From the NCBI RefSeq assembly GCF_022524485.1, contig NZ_JAKXMK010000031.1:62001-126000 (forward strand): a DNA stretch of 64,000 nucleotides. Direction: 5' to 3'. Shown here one piece after another: positions 8,540 to 17,025 of this stretch. A program made the position numbers and the translations under genes. The first letter of the stretch is position 1; each line of letters starts with the position of its first letter. The notes beneath the pieces were generated by a model. The model searched no databases. It was not told the DNA's origin and saw nothing but the letters and a program-made list of their open reading frames with translations. This DNA comes from Pseudonocardia alaniniphila (GTDB taxonomy: Bacteria > Actinomycetota > Actinomycetes > Mycobacteriales > Pseudonocardiaceae).

Positions 8540-9673
8540 TTAACCCGGCGGGTCCAGGCATGCTGCGAGCGTGTGACACACCCCTCGTGCGTCGCGTCGC
8601 TGTGGGACCGACTCATCGCGGACCGTCACCGGCGCAGGGGCCGGGGCTCGCCGCCCGGTTCCCGTCGATTCGCGGATCACGAGCGTGGGGGTGAGGCGTT
8701 GCGACTCCACCGGCTCGTCCCGCAGCATCGCCAGCAGCAGGGCCAGACCCCGTCGCCCGATCTCGTGCATGGGCGATCGCACGGTCGTCAACGGGACGGG
8801 GAGGGCCGCGGCCAGGGCCGTGTCGTTGTAACCGACGAGCGCGACGTCGTCGGGAATCGTGATCCCACGGTCGCGCAGCGCCCCCATGGCGCCGATGGCG
8901 GCGAAGTCGTTCGTGGCGAAGATCGCATCAGGCAGGGGGTGCCTGGAGAGGATCCGCTCGGTGGCCTGGCGCCCACCCTGAACGTCGAACGGGCCGTGCA
9001 CCACCAGGTCTGCGGACACGTCGACGCCCGCGGCCCGAAGGGCATCGACGGCTCCCTGCGTCCGGTCGATCCCGGTGGAGGCATACGGCTCGCCGGCCAG
9101 GATCGCGATGTTGCTGCGGCCGGTGGCCAGCAAGTGCTCAGCCACGAGCCGGCCGCCCAGGTGGTCGTCGCAGGTCACGGATATGAAGTCCCGGGCACGC
9201 CGCGAGACCAGGACGAACTTCACACCCCTCTCGGCGACGGTGTCCAGGTACGTCCCGTCGATGTGCGCATCCCCGAGGATCAACCCCTCCACCCGGCGCG
9301 AGAGCAGCGTCTCGACGACGAGTTCGTGCTTCTTCGGGTCGTCGAGCGAGTTGGTCACGAGCGTGGCGAAGCCCTCCCCTCGTGCGGCTTCGTCGATGCC
9401 CTCGTAGATCGTCGCCAGGACGTAGTCCTGCAGCCTCGGGACGACAACGCCGATCAGGTTGGAACGGCGCGTGCGAAGCCCGACGGCCTGAGGATCCGGG
9501 CTGTACCCGTGTGCCGCTGCCGACTCACGCACCCGGCGGATCGTGTCGGCCGACGCCCATCGCCGGGCCGACGAGTCCGAAGCCGAGTTCAGCACGCGGG
9601 AAACCGTCGACGGCGTCACGCCGATCTCGCTGGCGATCGTCTGGAGCGTGGCGTGGTCGCGACGGCCGGCCAT
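8540..9673 (-). CDS. LacI family DNA-binding transcriptional regulator
   Basis: 377 residues: N-terminal LacI HTH (LQTIASEIGVTPSTVSRVLN) with hinge region, then a periplasmic-binding-protein-like effector domain (LIGVVVPRLQDYVL, EGLILGDAHIDG, DAIFATNDFAAIGAMGA, VGYNDTALAA). It is upstream of the MFS-SDR-SDR operon on the same strand, and the CAAACGTTTG pair lies between. It probably represses the operon until a sugar-like ligand binds. The C-terminal 40 residues are an unusual Pro/Arg-rich extension. Confidence 0.9.
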   Translation of the reverse strand: MAGRRDHATLQTIASEIGVTPSTVSRVLNSASDSSARRWASADTIRRVRESAAAHGYSPDPQAVGLRTRRSNLIGVVVPRLQDYVLATIYEGIDEAARGEGFATLVTNSLDDPKKHELVVETLLSRRVEGLILGDAHIDGTYLDTVAERGVKFVLVSRRARDFISVTCDDHLGGRLVAEHLLATGRSNIAILAGEPYASTGIDRTQGAVDALRAAGVDVSADLVVHGPFDVQGGRQATERILSRHPLPDAIFATNDFAAIGAMGALRDRGITIPDDVALVGYNDTALAAALPVPLTTVRSPMHEIGRRGLALLLAMLRDEPVESQRLTPTLVIRESTGTGRRAPAPAPVTVRDESVPQRRDARGVCHTLAACLDPPG

Positions 9674-9913
9674 GCGTTCCCCCTCGCCGCAGGTTGTCCG
9701 ACCGGACGCTACAACGCCGGCTCTACGCCTCCGGCGGTTCGGTCCGCTGCGGCTTGCCCTGGGCAGATCGCGTGGCGGGTGGACGTACGCCGTCGGACGC
9801 CTCCGTGCCCGGGTGAGCCGCGGCAGCCCGCAGAAGCTGCGACTGATTCCACCATCATCGTCACGACGGTGGAGACGCCGGCGCCTGTATCACCGCCGGT
9901 GTCACCGTCGAGG

Positions 9914-10300
9914 TCAGCTGCCGACGGAGAACCGGCTGGTGATCACGACGCGGTTGAAGGTGTTCACCACCGTGGTCAGCCAGGCAATTGCCGAGACCTG
10001 ATCTGCGGTGAGTGCGGCCGCCGCGGCGTTGTACTCCTCGTCGCTGACGTGTCCGTCAGACACACGTGTGATCGCCTCGGTCAGGCGGAGAGCGGCGCGT
10101 TCGATCTCGGAGAAGCAGCCGGTCTCCTCCCATCCGGGCAGTACGGCGATCCGGTCGGGTTTCTCGCCCTTCTCGAGGGCGTCACGGGTGTGAATGCGCA
10201 GCCGTTGATCTGGGAGGTGCGGATCTTCAGTAGCTCGATCAGGAGCGGGTCGAGGCCCGCCGCGGCGGCGTTCCTTCCACCTCCGACCACAGGGCGATGA
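9914..10300 (-). pseudogene. Carboxymuconolactone decarboxylase (AhpD-like) pseudogene
   Basis: Pieces of an AhpD/CMD-family protein lie in three frames: ALIALWSEVEG, then AAAGLDPLLIELLKIRTSQ with INGCAF, then HTRDALEKGEKPDRIAVLP through VVNTFNRVVITSRF. The break after INGCAF fits a loss of about seven bases, which removes the second Cys of the CxxC redox motif (normally CAFC) as well as the frame. This is real decay rather than a homopolymer error. Genes of this family usually stand beside ECF41 sigma factors, and a sigma fragment abuts it here. Confidence 0.75.
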
Positions 10301-10439
10301 GGGCCACGTCCTCGGCATCGGCCGCACTCCCCAGCAGCCGGTAGGCCGCGCCGAAGACCGCGGGTCGATGCGTCTCCCACTCGGCACCGAGCCGCTCACA
10401 TCGTCGGGGCCGCTTACCCGTCACCCATGCAGATCGCAA
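10301..10439 (-). pseudogene. N-terminal fragment of an ECF (SigJ-type) sigma factor
   Basis: The stretch LGAEWETHRPAVFGAAYRLL, followed by GSAADAEDV, is region 2 of an ECF sigma factor (compare FGIAYRMLGSVADAEDI in the intact SigJ at 19222). It breaks off after AEDV and runs straight into the decarboxylase fragment, so a deletion has joined the two genes and removed region 4 and the SnoaL-like tail. No functional product is expected. Confidence 0.65.
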
Positions 10440-10683
10440 CGTCCTTCACGGTCCGGATAGTACGCCCGATCCCGTAATGAATTGGCTTCGTGATCGGCGC
10501 TCCAGCTGCTGGACCACACGATCGATCTCGGGCGACCGATATCGTCATCCACCAAGCCGCTCCCAAGAGAGCGGATCCTGAGAATGGAGCATCGAGTTGC
10601 CCCCATCGGCTCAGAGCGGCAATTGTGGCTCTTTCCGCGCTGCAGCGGCCCGGTTGCCCGGGTCGCTGAGTGCAGATTGGCAT
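10440..10683. other. Gap without a supported gene
   Basis: Between the sigma fragment and the metallo-lactonase gene. Reading frames here have no recognisable product and poor codon bias. Probably the 3' flank of the lactonase operon plus debris of the decayed sigma locus. Confidence 0.4.
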
Positions 10684-11496
10684 TCAGTCGAACTGCTCGC
10701 TCTGAGCCTTCAGATGCTCGAACACGGAGACGTCATGGCCGTAGACCATCGTTGCGTCGTAACGCTTCTGCAGGTGCTTCATCCATCGATGAGAACGGGA
10801 CCACCCGTACAAGTCATTGCCGAACCACCCCTGCACCAGGCCGTCCTGCTCGAACAGGTCTCGCACGTGGTAATGATCAGAAGCCAGCACGAAGTGTCCG
10901 GAACTCTGGGTCTCGACCTGCATGGTGAGCAAGCCAGGCGTGTGTCCGGGCATGTTCCGAAGGGTGACACCGTCGAACAGTTCGGTCTCCTCTCGATGGA
11001 TGGGCTGCCAGTTCAGCTCCCAGTTGAGGTCGATTGGCAGGTATGCGCCGCCCTCTTTGGTTGCAACGGCATAGTAGTGCTCCTTGATCTCTAATTCGTG
11101 CGCATAAATTGGAACGTCTGTGCCCTGGAAATGCTCGAGTCCTCCGCCGTGGTCCAGGTGCAGATGGCTGATGACAACGGCCTTGATCTCGTCGACGCCG
11201 TAGCCCGCGGCTTGGAGTGCGCGGTCGAGGTGATGCTCCTCCTCGTATCGAGTCATGGGAAAGAGGTCCCAAGCGCGCTCGGGCCATTCTTCTTCGGCGT
11301 TCTGTCGACATCCGGTATCGAAAAGAATCGGCCCGATTTTGGGGTGCTCGACCACCGCTGCCAAGATGGCAACATCGCGGCGATCGTACTGAGGATGCGG
11401 ATTCGACGTGGCAACGGCATTGCACCCTCGAATGAAGTATCCGTCGTCGACGGCCATTCGGCCGAGGTCCAGCAGGGATAACTTTATTCCGGACAT
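10684..11496 (-). CDS. N-acyl homoserine lactonase-type MBL fold metallo-hydrolase
   Basis: Metallo-beta-lactamase fold of 270 residues with the dizinc motif HLHLDHGGG, a later MPGHTPG His, and an Asp in LASDHYHV. Together with the opening KLSLLDLGRM and ILFDTGC, this places it with the AiiA/AttM lactonases, which open lactone rings of quorum signals or catabolic intermediates such as gamma-butyrolactone. AAGGGA stands before the ATG. It is the last gene of the 10684-15806 operon, so a catabolic lactone is as likely as quorum quenching. Confidence 0.8.
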   Translation of the reverse strand: MSGIKLSLLDLGRMAVDDGYFIRGCNAVATSNPHPQYDRRDVAILAAVVEHPKIGPILFDTGCRQNAEEEWPERAWDLFPMTRYEEEHHLDRALQAAGYGVDEIKAVVISHLHLDHGGGLEHFQGTDVPIYAHELEIKEHYYAVATKEGGAYLPIDLNWELNWQPIHREETELFDGVTLRNMPGHTPGLLTMQVETQSSGHFVLASDHYHVRDLFEQDGLVQGWFGNDLYGWSRSHRWMKHLQKRYDATMVYGHDVSVFEHLKAQSEQFD

Positions 11497-11589
11497 CGAT
11501 CTAGCGTCCCTTCTGTTGGGAATCAGCGAGGCTTGCTACTCGAGCCTGCGAGGCCGTGTGAGCCATCCCCTTCGCTGACTGCGTCTGCG

Positions 11590-12030
11590 TCAGCCCGTGG
11601 AGCATCCCTGCAACGCCTCGATCCCGCTCTCGTACACCGAACCAGTGAATGTATGCGTGAGTCCGGCCTCGTCCTCCGCATCCGCGTCGTATTCCGACCA
11701 CCACTCGAGGAAGGTGTGGTTCGAACGCGTGATCGGGGCGAGGCGCAAGCTCGCGATGTAGCGCCTCAGCCCTGGGAACGGGCTTCCCATCAACTCGTAG
11801 GTAAAGGTGTGGTCGCCGTCGTCGAGCGCGATGAGCCGCTCGAGCGCCTCTCTCCCGTCGGCCAGGATGAGACGGCGAACGGCGCCCACCTCCGCGCCGG
11901 ACCTCCCGGTGTCGAGGGAGCTCTTCTCGACGTTGGGGTGCCAGCTGGGCATTTCGTTGAAGTCGCGGATCTTTGCCCAGACCTTCTCGACCGGGGCGGG
12001 CACGATACCGCTGACGTACAGGCGGGGCAC
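11590..12030 (-). CDS. SRPBCC family protein
   Basis: Bet v1/START-like protein of 146 residues (LYVSGIVPAPVEKVWAKIRD, then PSWHPNVEKS, and GAVRRLILADGREALERL). The GTG at 12030 is chosen because TAGGAG lies six bases before it and VPRLYVSG starts the fold; longer in-frame readings have no ribosome site. Often named polyketide cyclase/dehydrase-like. It lies in the catabolic operon between an SDR and the lactonase. Ligand unknown. Confidence 0.78.
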   Translation of the reverse strand: MPRLYVSGIVPAPVEKVWAKIRDFNEMPSWHPNVEKSSLDTGRSGAEVGAVRRLILADGREALERLIALDDGDHTFTYELMGSPFPGLRRYIASLRLAPITRSNHTFLEWWSEYDADAEDEAGLTHTFTGSVYESGIEALQGCSTG

Positions 12031-12217
12031 GTGATCTCCTAACGTGTCAGGTGAGACGTGGAGGACCCGGGAACGGCGTGGCGACCCGGCCACGTCGAGC
12101 GATGAACCGGCCTAGCGGACGGCGAACGCGCACGTCCCGCAGGCGGGGTTGTTGATGTTCTCGTCCAGAGTGACCAGCACCGGCCTCGAATCTCCGATCT
12201 TGTTGTCGACCGGCTGT

Positions 12218-12961
12218 TCAGACGGCCGTGCCGGCCGTCGGGTGCCTGGCCATCAGGTGGCCGTCGACGAGGGCGAACTCGAGTCCTTCGACCGGGCCGG
12301 AGAGCGCGGCTTTGAACTGGCGGCTCACGTCGTCGGACAGCACCTCCGTCTGCCCGATCTCGACAGCCAGCAGCGCCTCACGGGCCACCTCGTGAGGATC
12401 GCTCTTCACGACGTCGAGGTCGGCGGTCAGATCCGTCGCGGTGTATCCCAGGTGAACCCCGACGACCTGGGTTCCTTGGGCCGCCAGGTCGACACGAAAG
12501 GAGTTCGTCGCCGACCACAGCGCGGCTTTGCCCGCACCGTACGCGCCCGCTCCGGCGGCCCAGGACAGCACCGAGTGGACGTTGATCAACGCTCCGCCGC
12601 CGTTGGCTGCGAGGGTGGGTGCGAGAGCCTGGGTGACGCGAAGTACGCCGAAGAAGTTGGTCTCGAAATGATTTTTGATCTCGTCGATCGGCGTGCTGAT
12701 GAGTGGCCTGCGCAGTGTCACGCCTGCGTTGTTGATGACGATGGACACATCGCGGGCCTGGTCGGCGAGTGCGGCCACCGAGCGCGGGTCGGTGACTTCG
12801 AGGGGGAGTGGCACAACTCGCGGGTCTGCGCTGGGCCTCGGGCTGCGGGCGGTTGCGTACACCTTGGCCGCGCCCAGATCGAGCGCGGCCTCGACGAACG
12901 CTTTGCCCAGGCCGCGTTGCCCACCCGTGACGAGGACGGTCGATCCATTGATCGATACCAT
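12218..12961 (-). CDS. SDR family oxidoreductase
   Basis: 247 residues, classical SDR: TGGQRGLGKA, NNAGV, Ser in NVHSVLSW, and YGAGKAA for the catalytic Tyr and Lys. GGAAGGAGATAC directly precedes the ATG, a very strong ribosome site. It lies 18 bases after the dehalogenase-like hydrolase gene. Bases 12031-12217 after it carry only a short reading frame ending at 12112 (see findings). Confidence 0.87.
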   Translation of the reverse strand: MVSINGSTVLVTGGQRGLGKAFVEAALDLGAAKVYATARSPRPSADPRVVPLPLEVTDPRSVAALADQARDVSIVINNAGVTLRRPLISTPIDEIKNHFETNFFGVLRVTQALAPTLAANGGGALINVHSVLSWAAGAGAYGAGKAALWSATNSFRVDLAAQGTQVVGVHLGYTATDLTADLDVVKSDPHEVAREALLAVEIGQTEVLSDDVSRQFKAALSGPVEGLEFALVDGHLMARHPTAGTAV

Positions 12962-12979
12962 GTATCTCCTTCCTCTATG

Positions 12980-13864
12980 TCAGGAGCCGTTCCAGCTCGC
13001 CAAGAACTTGAGCAACTCGGCGTTCACGAAATCGGGGCGCTCCTCCTGGCAGAGGTGACCACATTCCGGAATCGGGATGGTTGTCACATTCTTCGCCATT
13101 CCGCGCCAGACCTCCGCGACGTCGTATGCCCTACCGACGACGTCGGACTCGGCGCCCCACATCGTGAGGACCGGACAGTCGATCAGGACGTTCTCGTCCT
13201 CGATGTCCTGCGCCGTGTCCTCCGCCATCGCCCGATAGTCGGCGAATGATCCGCGCAGCGTGCCGGGCTGCTGATAGTTCTTGACATACACCTCGACCTC
13301 GTCGGCGCTCAACATCTGCGGGTTGTAGGACCAGGTGCGGAAGAGGTGGGTCAAGAACGCTTCCTCGTTGCCACTGCCGATCAGCTTCTCGGGAAGGTCG
13401 GGCACTCCCATGAACGGGAAGATCCAGTACCCCGCCCGGGCGCGATCGAGATCAAACGTGCTCGAGAGCACGCGGGTCGGCACATTGTCGAGGATGACCA
13501 GTCGGTCCACGCGGCCCCGATGATCCTTTGCGAACCGTGTGGAGACACGAGCACCCCTGTCGTGCCCCACCAATGCGATGGTCTGGTGGCCGAGGTGGTC
13601 CATGAGTGCGACCACGTCGTTCGCCATGGTCCGTTTGTCGTAACCGACCGCCGGCTTGTCCGACAATCCGTACCCTCGCAGGTCCGGCGCCACGACCGTA
13701 TAGCGCTGGGCTAGCACCGGTATCTGCTTCCGCCACCCGAACCAGGTCTCGGGGAAGCCATGGAGGAGATAAACCGGTGGTCCATCGCCCGCGGTGACGT
13801 AGTGCTGCTTCAGTCCGTTCAGTCGAGCGGTATGGTGTGTGACTTCAGGATATAGACCCGCCAT
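12980..13864 (-). CDS. Alpha/beta hydrolase, haloacetate dehalogenase/epoxide hydrolase type
   Basis: 294 residues. HGFPETWFGWR forms the oxyanion loop, VGHDRGARV carries the Asp nucleophile followed by the Arg pair seen in fluoroacetate dehalogenases, and PIPECGHLCQEE carries the catalytic His. The His-Trp pair that holds fluoride in defluorinases appears as GYWIF, so the substrate may be another haloacid or an epoxide. 24 bases downstream of the racemase-type gene and in the same operon. Confidence 0.82.
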   Translation of the reverse strand: MAGLYPEVTHHTARLNGLKQHYVTAGDGPPVYLLHGFPETWFGWRKQIPVLAQRYTVVAPDLRGYGLSDKPAVGYDKRTMANDVVALMDHLGHQTIALVGHDRGARVSTRFAKDHRGRVDRLVILDNVPTRVLSSTFDLDRARAGYWIFPFMGVPDLPEKLIGSGNEEAFLTHLFRTWSYNPQMLSADEVEVYVKNYQQPGTLRGSFADYRAMAEDTAQDIEDENVLIDCPVLTMWGAESDVVGRAYDVAEVWRGMAKNVTTIPIPECGHLCQEERPDFVNAELLKFLASWNGS

Positions 13865-13888
13865 GTCAGTTCAACTCCTTCACCTTGA

Positions 13889-14966
13889 TCAGACTGCATA
13901 CTTGTTTACGGCATCGCAGTCCCAGGTAATTCCGATCCCAGGACCTTGGGCTGTAATGTTCCCGTCAGCAGGACGGAGCGGGCTCCGCAGAACCGGTCCT
14001 GCGATATCGAGATATTCGAGCCAGTGCCGCGTGGGCGTCACGGCGAGCGCGTGAGCACTGGCCTCGACGAGCATATGGCTGCTCACGGGAATGGAGGCGG
14101 TCTCTGCTAGCCGCGCAGCTTCCAGCCAGCCGGTGAAGCCGCCGACCTTCACCAGGTCGGGCATCACCAAGTCGCTCGCACCCACGTGCAGGGGCGGTCT
14201 GGAAGCCGCTCGGAAACCACCAGTTCTCCCCGGATTGCAGCTTCCCGCCGGCCAGCCGGCGAAGTCGGGAGTGGCCGGCAAGGTCCTCGGCGGCGATGGG
14301 CTCTTCTATCCATGCGACGTCGAGGTCGCGAAGCCGCTCGATACGTCTCTCTGCCTCCTGTGTGCGGAGTGACTGATTGTAGTCCACCATCAGTTCCGTG
14401 TTCGCGCCGACGACCTTCCGGGCCCAGCGAACAACGTCCAGATCGTCTTCGACGTCGGGATAGCCGAGTTTGATCTTCACTCCGCGGAAGCCGGCTTCGA
14501 CGGAGCGGCGCAATTGCTCTGCGTCCTTTGCCGGATTGACCATGCCGAAACTGTCGTAAGCCGGGACGGCGACCGGTTCGCCGCCGAGAAGGCTGGCGAC
14601 TCCGGCGCCGAGTCTTTTGCCCAGCGCGTCCCACAGCGCCATCTCCACTCCGGAGATCACCATTCCGAGCAGGCCCGGCAGGCCGAGTAGGCGAAAACGG
14701 GCGTGGAGTCGATCGAGGCGAGCTTCCGGCGAAGCGGACCGTCCGATCAGGTCGTGTTCGAGCTCCGCCGCAATGGCGACCATCGCTGGTAGGGCGGACT
14801 CGGTGTACGCGAACACATAGGAATTTCCCGTGACGCGACCTTCGGTGGTTACGTCGATCAACAGCAGCGGACTCGCTGGGATCTCACCCGAAGCTGTGCG
14901 CAATGGCCGTCGGAGCGGCACAACCACCGGGCGCACCCGGAAGCCCGTTATCTCGGTGAAATCCAT
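13889..14966 (-). pseudogene. Mandelate racemase-type enolase superfamily enzyme, one-base frameshift
   Basis: Read across one frameshift this is a 358-residue enolase-superfamily enzyme. The active-site set falls at the positions known for Pseudomonas mandelate racemase: Lys164/Lys166 (GVKIKLG), Asp195 (VDYNQ), Glu221 (WIEEP), Glu247 (SGENWW), Asp270 (VMPDLVK), His297 (SSHML) and Glu317 (HWLEYLD). It should abstract an alpha proton from a hydroxy acid. The frame is lost at 14191-14194, where a run of four G (C on the coding strand) is one base too long; removing one restores FQTALHVGASD. Either a sequencing error or a very recent mutation. ATG at 14966, 6 bases after the upstream SDR. Confidence 0.8.
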
Positions 14967-14972
14967 GCCGGG

Positions 14973-15806
14973 TCAGATGCTGCGGTGTGTGCTGACGGCG
15001 GCTCGGAGTTGAGCGAGCTTCGGTGCGAGGGAGGCGTCGACGGCGAGCGGGTCCCTCGCGTTGAGCTCCTCCATCGCGCGGCGCTCGGGGAGTTGGGTGT
15101 TGATGTTGATTCCACGCTCCTCGAGGCCGGCAATCATCTCCGCGACCAACTGGTCGACGGGGCGGAGCCTGTAGCCGAGGTCTGCGCCGGCTCGGGTCGT
15201 CGCCATCATGGGTGTGTCGGCCGGGCCGGGGTAAACCGTGGCGACGTGAACGCCACTGCCGTACAGCTCCCGGCGCACTGCTTCGTCGAATCGGATGAGG
15301 CCGGCCTTGGTGGCCGCGTAGGTGGCGTAGAAGGGCGTGCCGAGCAGGCCGGCGCTCGCGGCGATGCCGACCAGGGCGGCGTGTCCGTGCTGGGCGCCTG
15401 CAGCGCGCAGGTGCAGCAGCGCGGCCCGCGTCATGAGGATGGGCACGAGCAGGTTGAGCTCGATCATGGCGCGGATGTCGGCCACGTCGATGTCCTCGAG
15501 CGCCGCCGCCCGCACGTTCCCGGCGTTGTTGACCAGGATGTCGAGCCCGCCGAGCGCAGCGACGGCCTCGGTGACGACGCGTTCGGGTTCGCCGTCGGCG
15601 GTGAGGTCGCTGGTGATCGTGTGCGCGGTGCCGCCGCGCTCGGCGACCAGGGTTGCGGTCTCTGCCAACGGCTCGGGGCGCCGGCCAGCCAGTGCCAGGG
15701 TGCCATGGCGAGCGGCTAGTTCGAGGGCCAGGGCGCGGCCGATGCCGCTGCCGGCTCCGGTGATGAGGGTGCGGCGTCCTTGCAGGTCAAGAGGGGGAGA
15801 GCTCAT
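14973..15806 (-). CDS. SDR family NAD(P)-dependent oxidoreductase
   Basis: 277 residues: TGAGSGIGRA, NNAGN, Ser in GIAASAGLLG, YAATKAG as Tyr/Lys, YPGPADTP after the active site. ATG at 15806 follows AAGGAGCCTTCG; this leader is conserved in the degenerate copy near 16788. First gene of the six-gene operon running to 10684 and divergent from the TetR regulator, whose promoter and operator overlap its own. Confidence 0.88.
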   Translation of the reverse strand: MSSPPLDLQGRRTLITGAGSGIGRALALELAARHGTLALAGRRPEPLAETATLVAERGGTAHTITSDLTADGEPERVVTEAVAALGGLDILVNNAGNVRAAALEDIDVADIRAMIELNLLVPILMTRAALLHLRAAGAQHGHAALVGIAASAGLLGTPFYATYAATKAGLIRFDEAVRRELYGSGVHVATVYPGPADTPMMATTRAGADLGYRLRPVDQLVAEMIAGLEERGININTQLPERRAMEELNARDPLAVDASLAPKLAQLRAAVSTHRSI

Positions 15807-15871
15807 CGAAGGCTCCTTGGAGATGGAGGGATCGGAAAAGTGCCCGGCCCCATGCGTTACAGCCCTGTCAT

Positions 15872-15920
15872 CTTTGACAAGCTCGCATACTTTGGCGGAG
15901 GTGTCAAAGACGGGTATGCT
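15872..15920. promoter_or_regulatory. TetR operator and divergent promoter region
   Basis: Inverted arms CTTTGACA (15872-15879) and TGTCAAAG (15902-15909) face each other. For the TetR gene, TTGGCG (15892-15897) and TATGCT (15915-15920) form a -35/-10 pair with 17-bp spacing, which puts transcription start at or next to the GTG at 15927. Of the 39 bases from 15874, 34 recur at 16898-16936, which supports function. Binding by the adjacent TetR protein is inferred. Confidence 0.65.
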
Positions 15921-15926
15921 CTCCAC

Positions 15927-16511
15927 GTGGCTGGGCGGCGGCAGTTCGACGAGAAGGCGACCCTGGAGCGAGCCCTGGAGGTCTTCTGGGCCAAGGGTTA
16001 CGGCGCGACCTCCATGCAGGACATCGCGACGGCCTCCGGCGTGCTGCGTGGATCGCTCTACAACGCCTACCAGGACAAGGAAACCCTGTTCCTGCACGTC
16101 TTCGAGGACTACGCCAAGCAGTTCCTCGCCGAGGTGGCGCAGCTGCTCGCCAATCCGAGCATCGACGGCGCCCTGATCGACTTCTTCGACTTCAGCTTCA
16201 CGTCCATGGCCACAGGCGTCCCGCCGCGCGGATGCCTGACGACCAAGACGGCCATCGACATCCGCGCGGACGGGGAACGCATCAACGCGGTACTTCGGGA
16301 TCTGCTCGACAACCTGGAGCGGCTCATGTGTGAGCGGCTCTGCGCTGATGATGCCCGAGCCCGACTAACCATCTCTCCGGTGGAGGCGGCGCGGGTGCTG
16401 GTCACCATGAGTCGGGGGAACGTGATCGTGGAAAGCGTCTACCAGGATCACGAGCGCCTCAGGGGCACGGCCGCCGCACTGATCGGCGCATTGCTCCCGC
16501 CCGCGCCCTGA
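15927..16511 (+). CDS. TetR/AcrR family transcriptional regulator
   Basis: 194 residues. TetR_N HTH: LERALEVFWAKGYGATSMQD, then ASGVLRGSLYNAYQDKETLF, followed by a C-terminal domain with GCLTTKTAID. The GTG at 15927 fits the start of the conserved region (GRRQFDEKA) and probably lies at the transcription start, so the mRNA may be leaderless. Divergent from the six-gene catabolic operon, which it most likely represses. Confidence 0.85.
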   Translation: MAGRRQFDEKATLERALEVFWAKGYGATSMQDIATASGVLRGSLYNAYQDKETLFLHVFEDYAKQFLAEVAQLLANPSIDGALIDFFDFSFTSMATGVPPRGCLTTKTAIDIRADGERINAVLRDLLDNLERLMCERLCADDARARLTISPVEAARVLVTMSRGNVIVESVYQDHERLRGTAAALIGALLPPAP

Positions 16512-16724
16512 CCGTGCGGTCGCTGGGCTGACCCACTGTCTGTCGACGGTCGCAAGTGCGCCCATCCGCCATCTGCGCAAGATCGGCGGCTCGGCCGATC
16601 ATCTCGACGTTCGGATGATGAACTGGGGTACCCCTCAACCCCAGGCACCATTTGACCACATTCCCTCGTGGAATCACACCGTTGTGGCGGACGATCTGCG
16701 GAATAAGATATTCCGAGTCGGGCG

Positions 16725-16788
16725 CGGCGATGCCACCGGTCTCGATGGAAAAGGTATGGCGTCCTTGCAGGCCAAAGACAGGGCTCAT
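16725..16788 (-). pseudogene. Remnant of a second SDR N-terminus
   Basis: From an ATG at 16788, with the same AAGGAGCCTT leader as the intact SDR at 15806, the frame reads MSPVFGLQGRHTFSIETGG, matching MSSPPLDLQGRRTLITGAG of the intact gene, and then loses similarity. Only the first 20 or so codons survive. Confidence 0.65.
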
Positions 16789-16897
16789 CAAAGGCTCCTT
16801 CGAAGGCGGAGGGAGGTTGGGCAGTATTCGGCTCATGTGTGCCACGCCGTCGGCGGGGCGAGCGGCACATTGCCCATGCTTGGCGGCACTGTCAACA

Positions 16898-16936
16898 TTG
16901 ACAGGCTTGCATACCTTGGCGGCAGTGTCAAAGACG
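16898..16936. promoter_or_regulatory. Second copy of the TetR-type operator
   Basis: A 39-base stretch from TTGACA to CAAAGACG matches the operator region at 15874-15912 at 34 of 39 positions with no gap, while flanking coding DNA has decayed. It may still bind the TetR protein. Confidence 0.6.
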
Positions 16937-16949
16937 CGATCGACACAGG

Positions 16950-17025
16950 GCAGCACGGTGGCTCCCGGCGTCTTGCGTGATTCGCTCTACAACACCTACC
17001 GGGACAGGAATCCCCTTTTCCCGGA
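16950..17025 (+). pseudogene. Remnant of a second TetR N-terminus
   Basis: APGVLRDSLYNTYRDRNPLF matches the recognition helix of the intact regulator (SGVLRGSLYNAYQDKETLF). The first HTH helices and everything downstream are missing. Position and orientation relative to the SDR remnant are the same as in the intact pair. Confidence 0.65.

Noticed and set aside
10684..11496. Quorum-quenching lactonase as a defence system
   Set aside because: The gene is the last member of a catabolic operon, and the AttM-type family includes metabolic lactonases; no signal synthase or receptor is nearby.
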